The position numbers were made by a program, and so were the translations under genes. The notes beneath the pieces were generated by a model. It had not been told where the DNA came from. It made no database searches and saw nothing but the letters and a program-made list of their open reading frames with translations. From the IMG/VR virus record IMGVR_UViG_3300036790_000032, positions 1 through 39,967 of that record: DNA of 39,967 nucleotides, one strand, 5' to 3'. This document shows positions 38,618 to 39,967 of this stretch, piece after piece (position 1 is the stretch's first letter; the number at the start of each line of letters is the position of its first letter). Source of the stretch: a virus.

Positions 38618-38803
38618 TTAGGTGCACATTGCAAGAAACATCGTAATCGAGACGGCAGTCACGATTAGCTCAAACCATGCCGGCGTCCGCTGTTGCGCGC
38701 CGCGGCAATCGCGCGCGGAACGGCACGGCATGCTTTCCGATGGCACGATTGACTCACTGCGATCGCGGCTTATGCTCCAGTTTTCAAAGGAATTGCCGGT
38801 CAT
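38618..38803 (-). CDS. Small tail-anchored membrane protein
   Basis: 61 residues from ATG 38803, which overlaps the stop of the 58-codon gene as ATGA; a longer frame is rejected. N-terminal polar part (TGNSFENWSISRDRSESIVP), a middle with two cysteines, and a C-terminal membrane helix (WFELIVTAVSITMFLAMC). Unknown role. Confidence 0.5.
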   Translation of the reverse strand: MTGNSFENWSISRDRSESIVPSESMPCRSARDCRGAQQRTPAWFELIVTAVSITMFLAMCT

Positions 38804-38976
38804 GATGATACCCCGCAATTGGCAAGGAACAGTTCGCGATCGAATCGCGGATTTGCTGCGACCAAGGCGTCCGCCATTGCATCCACGGCCGACCGCCATC
38901 CGTCGCCGGGTTCGGTATGCGTCGGCCTGGCGAGTCGCAGCGCCGCGGCGATCAGCACGTAGTCGCGGCGAGTCAC
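38800..38976 (-). CDS. 58-residue phage protein with GTG start
   Basis: Reads TRRDYVLIAAALRLARP, then WRSAVDAMADALVAANPRFD and RELFLANCG. I recognise this as a very common small phage family (R-x-DY-x-IA-AL, later AD-L-ANPRFDR-x-FL-xCG), function unknown. GTG 38976-38974 is preceded by AAGG seven bases upstream and overlaps the stop of the 40-codon gene (GTGA). Its TGA at 38802-38800 overlaps the next ATG. The family match makes this the most certain of the tiny genes here. Confidence 0.75.
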   Translation of the reverse strand: MTRRDYVLIAAALRLARPTHTEPGDGWRSAVDAMADALVAANPRFDRELFLANCGVSS

Positions 38977-39095
38977 AGTTGCACCTTGGGGCGAAGATCG
39001 CCGGTATATCGAATAGCGAATCGGATGCGCACTACGCCATGAGCGTCACGGAAGAACCCGCGCAGCAGACCGCCTAGCGGCCAACGGCGGTTCAC
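38973..39095 (-). CDS. 40-residue basic microprotein with GTG start
   Basis: GTG 39095-39093 overlaps the stop of the hendecad-repeat gene and TGA 38975-38973 overlaps the GTG of the next gene (both GTGA). The peptide has NRRWPLGGLLRGFFRDAHG and VVRIRFAIRYTGDLRP: an Arg-rich, possibly amphipathic chain. I recall similar short GFFRD-containing phage peptides. Too short for routine annotation. Function unknown. Confidence 0.55.
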   Translation of the reverse strand: MNRRWPLGGLLRGFFRDAHGVVRIRFAIRYTGDLRPKVQL

Positions 39096-39580
39096 GCGCG
39101 CACCCAAGTAGTGATATCGCCTCGGTTAAACAGTTCACCGAAAGCCCGCGCCCTGACGCGCTCGTATTCGGCCCGGACCCGCGCCCTGACGCGCTCGTAC
39201 TTGATCCAAGCTGGCGCCCTGACGCGCTCGTATTCGGCCCGGACCCGCGCCGGGATGCGCTCGTACTTGATCCAAGCCGTCGCCGTGACGCGCTCGTATT
39301 CGGCCCGGGCCTGCACCCTGATGCGCTCGTATTCGGCCCGGGCCTGCACCCTGATGCGCTCGTACTTGATCCAAGCCGGCGCCCTGATGCGCTCGTATTC
39401 GGTCCAAGCCGGGCGCGTTAGCAGATGCAGTACAGCCCAAGTCCAGTCGAATTTGTCTGCGACGCTCACACACAATTCTGGCGTGACGTCCACGGATTCA
39501 CCGAAGTTTGAGCGGAATCGGTCTACCTGATCGGGACAGGCGTTCTTGTTGATCAGGGTTTGCACGTTGAGGATCGTCAT
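39092..39580 (-). CDS. Hendecad-repeat protein
   Basis: 162 residues; AGGAG before the ATG. Residues 1-58 are an ordinary small domain (ILNVQTLINKNACPDQVDRF, SVADKFDWTWAVLHLL), then eight consecutive 11-residue repeats (59-146) of the form (W/R)-(I/A)-(K/E)-Y-E-R-(I/V)-x4, for example AEYERVRAPA, and a 16-residue tail. This repeat is typical of a straight amphipathic helix and occurs in several phage and bacterial proteins of unknown function. It may form a rod or bind membrane or nucleic acid. Confidence 0.7.
   Translation of the reverse strand: MTILNVQTLINKNACPDQVDRFRSNFGESVDVTPELCVSVADKFDWTWAVLHLLTRPAWTEYERIRAPAWIKYERIRVQARAEYERIRVQARAEYERVTATAWIKYERIPARVRAEYERVRAPAWIKYERVRARVRAEYERVRARAFGELFNRGDITTWVRA
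39143..39406. repeat. Eight 33-base tandem repeats
   Basis: Eight units of exactly 33 bases encode the hendecads of the protein above. Two unit types alternate irregularly: those beginning with Trp-(Ile/Thr) and those beginning with Arg-Ala. The units are close enough in sequence to allow slippage or unequal recombination in multiples of 11 codons. Confidence 0.85.
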
Positions 39581-39605
39581 GGTTGCTTACTCCTATGCTT
39601 TGCGA

Positions 39606-39920
39606 TCATGACAGCACTATGCCGTCGAAGAAGGGTATTGGCTTGCCGTGCTCAGCAGTGCGCAGATCGCAGGTGCTGACATACCACTCGCCCTTACGCT
39701 GAATGACGCTGTAGCGGATATACCGACGCGCCCATTGGTACAGCGCCTGATTCATACGCATTTTGGTTGTGGCTGTGCGCCAGCCGCCGCTGTTTAGCTC
39801 GACGGCGCCATTCAGATAGCGCCGCGCCACTACCGTGTCGCGGTACTGGACGCATAGGTCATTACGCTGATCGGTGTAGACCCGCGTCTTACGGGTTCCA
39901 ATTTTGTCGATTTTGCTCAT
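39606..39920 (-). CDS. Conserved phage protein
   Basis: 104 residues. The middle LNSGGWRTATTKMRMNQAL is characteristic of a phage family I have met often, preceded by YRDTVVARRYLNG and followed by VIQRKGEWYV and a C-terminal DGIVLS. A small beta-rich domain with no known function. Leader TAGGAGTAAACAGCC overlaps the previous gene's stop (TAG), placing the Shine-Dalgarno nine bases before ATG. Confidence 0.7.
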   Translation of the reverse strand: MSKIDKIGTRKTRVYTDQRNDLCVQYRDTVVARRYLNGAVELNSGGWRTATTKMRMNQALYQWARRYIRYSVIQRKGEWYVSTCDLRTAEHGKPIPFFDGIVLS

Positions 39921-39932
39921 GGCTGTTTACTC

Positions 39933-39967
39933 CTATGCCAGTGCCGCTTCAAGCGCGGCGGTATCGA
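39933..39967 (-). CDS. C-terminal end of a gene cut by the right edge
   Basis: Only the last ten complete codons and the TAG stop are present (DTAALEAALA). The stop TAG forms the start of TAGGAG, the Shine-Dalgarno of the next gene, the same geometry as at 31292. The identity of the gene cannot be given. Confidence 0.5.
   Translation of the reverse strand, partial: DTAALEAALA

Noticed and set aside
38622-39077. 151-codon plus-strand frame opposite the tiny genes
   Set aside because: The minus strand there holds three start/stop-coupled genes, one of a known family; the plus frame has no ribosome-binding site.

Overview
The window is a densely packed, GC-rich stretch of a tailed double-stranded DNA phage. 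Short-tail (podovirus-type) architecture is suggested by a portal, scaffold and capsid block, a P22 gp10-like hub, a T7 gp13-like protein and a series of Gln/Ala-rich ejection-type proteins, with no tape-measure or tail-tube gene. An inner- and outer-membrane spanin pair with a lipobox indicates a Gram-negative, probably proteobacterial, host. No integrase, tRNA, rRNA, CRISPR array or insertion sequence was found. The terminase genes probably lie left of base 1, because the portal frame is already open at the left edge.

Layout. Bases 1-20137 (+) carry virion genes: portal, scaffold, capsid staple, major capsid, three neck genes (two built from a repeated beta-type domain), an adaptor candidate, a two-gene beta-propeller hub, a GNAT-like protein, four ejection-type proteins (the last with a possible ADP-ribosyltransferase fold at its C-terminus) and an 800-residue tail fibre. 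Bases 20165-21785 (+) are a lysis cassette: two holin-like membrane proteins, an i-spanin with an o-spanin embedded in another frame, and a T4-type lysozyme. Bases 21792-23653 (+) hold a small HExxH protein and a large zinc-ribbon metallophosphoesterase resembling T5 A1. A 206-base convergent junction rich in inverted and direct repeats separates this from the leftward half.

Bases 23860-39967 (-) form one nearly gapless leftward block, read from high to low coordinates: small accessory and secreted proteins, a Cro/YdaS-like regulator, a PrimPol-D5 primase-helicase, an AT-hook-like protein, a DUF2800 Cas4/RecB-like nuclease, a DUF2815 single-strand-binding protein, a family A DNA polymerase, a VRR-NUC nuclease, an SNF2 helicase, a cupin-like protein, a dATP/dGTP diphosphohydrolase-like protein, two tiny basic proteins and a histidine-phosphatase-like protein. 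Together they are a nearly self-sufficient replication and recombination set plus nucleotide-pool and host-takeover candidates.

The most unusual feature is a set of six genes of 23-58 codons in the leftward block. Five are joined to both neighbours by exact ATGA or GTGA overlaps, and the sixth is joined upstream by GTGA and downstream by ATGA. Three are single-pass membrane microproteins next to replication genes. Other leads are the same C-terminal V-E-(D/E)-D-L-T-A peptide on the DUF2815 and DUF2800 proteins, written with different codons; a virion-borne ART-like domain; and a pyrophosphohydrolase plus polymerase combination that makes a search for PurZ in the rest of the genome worthwhile.
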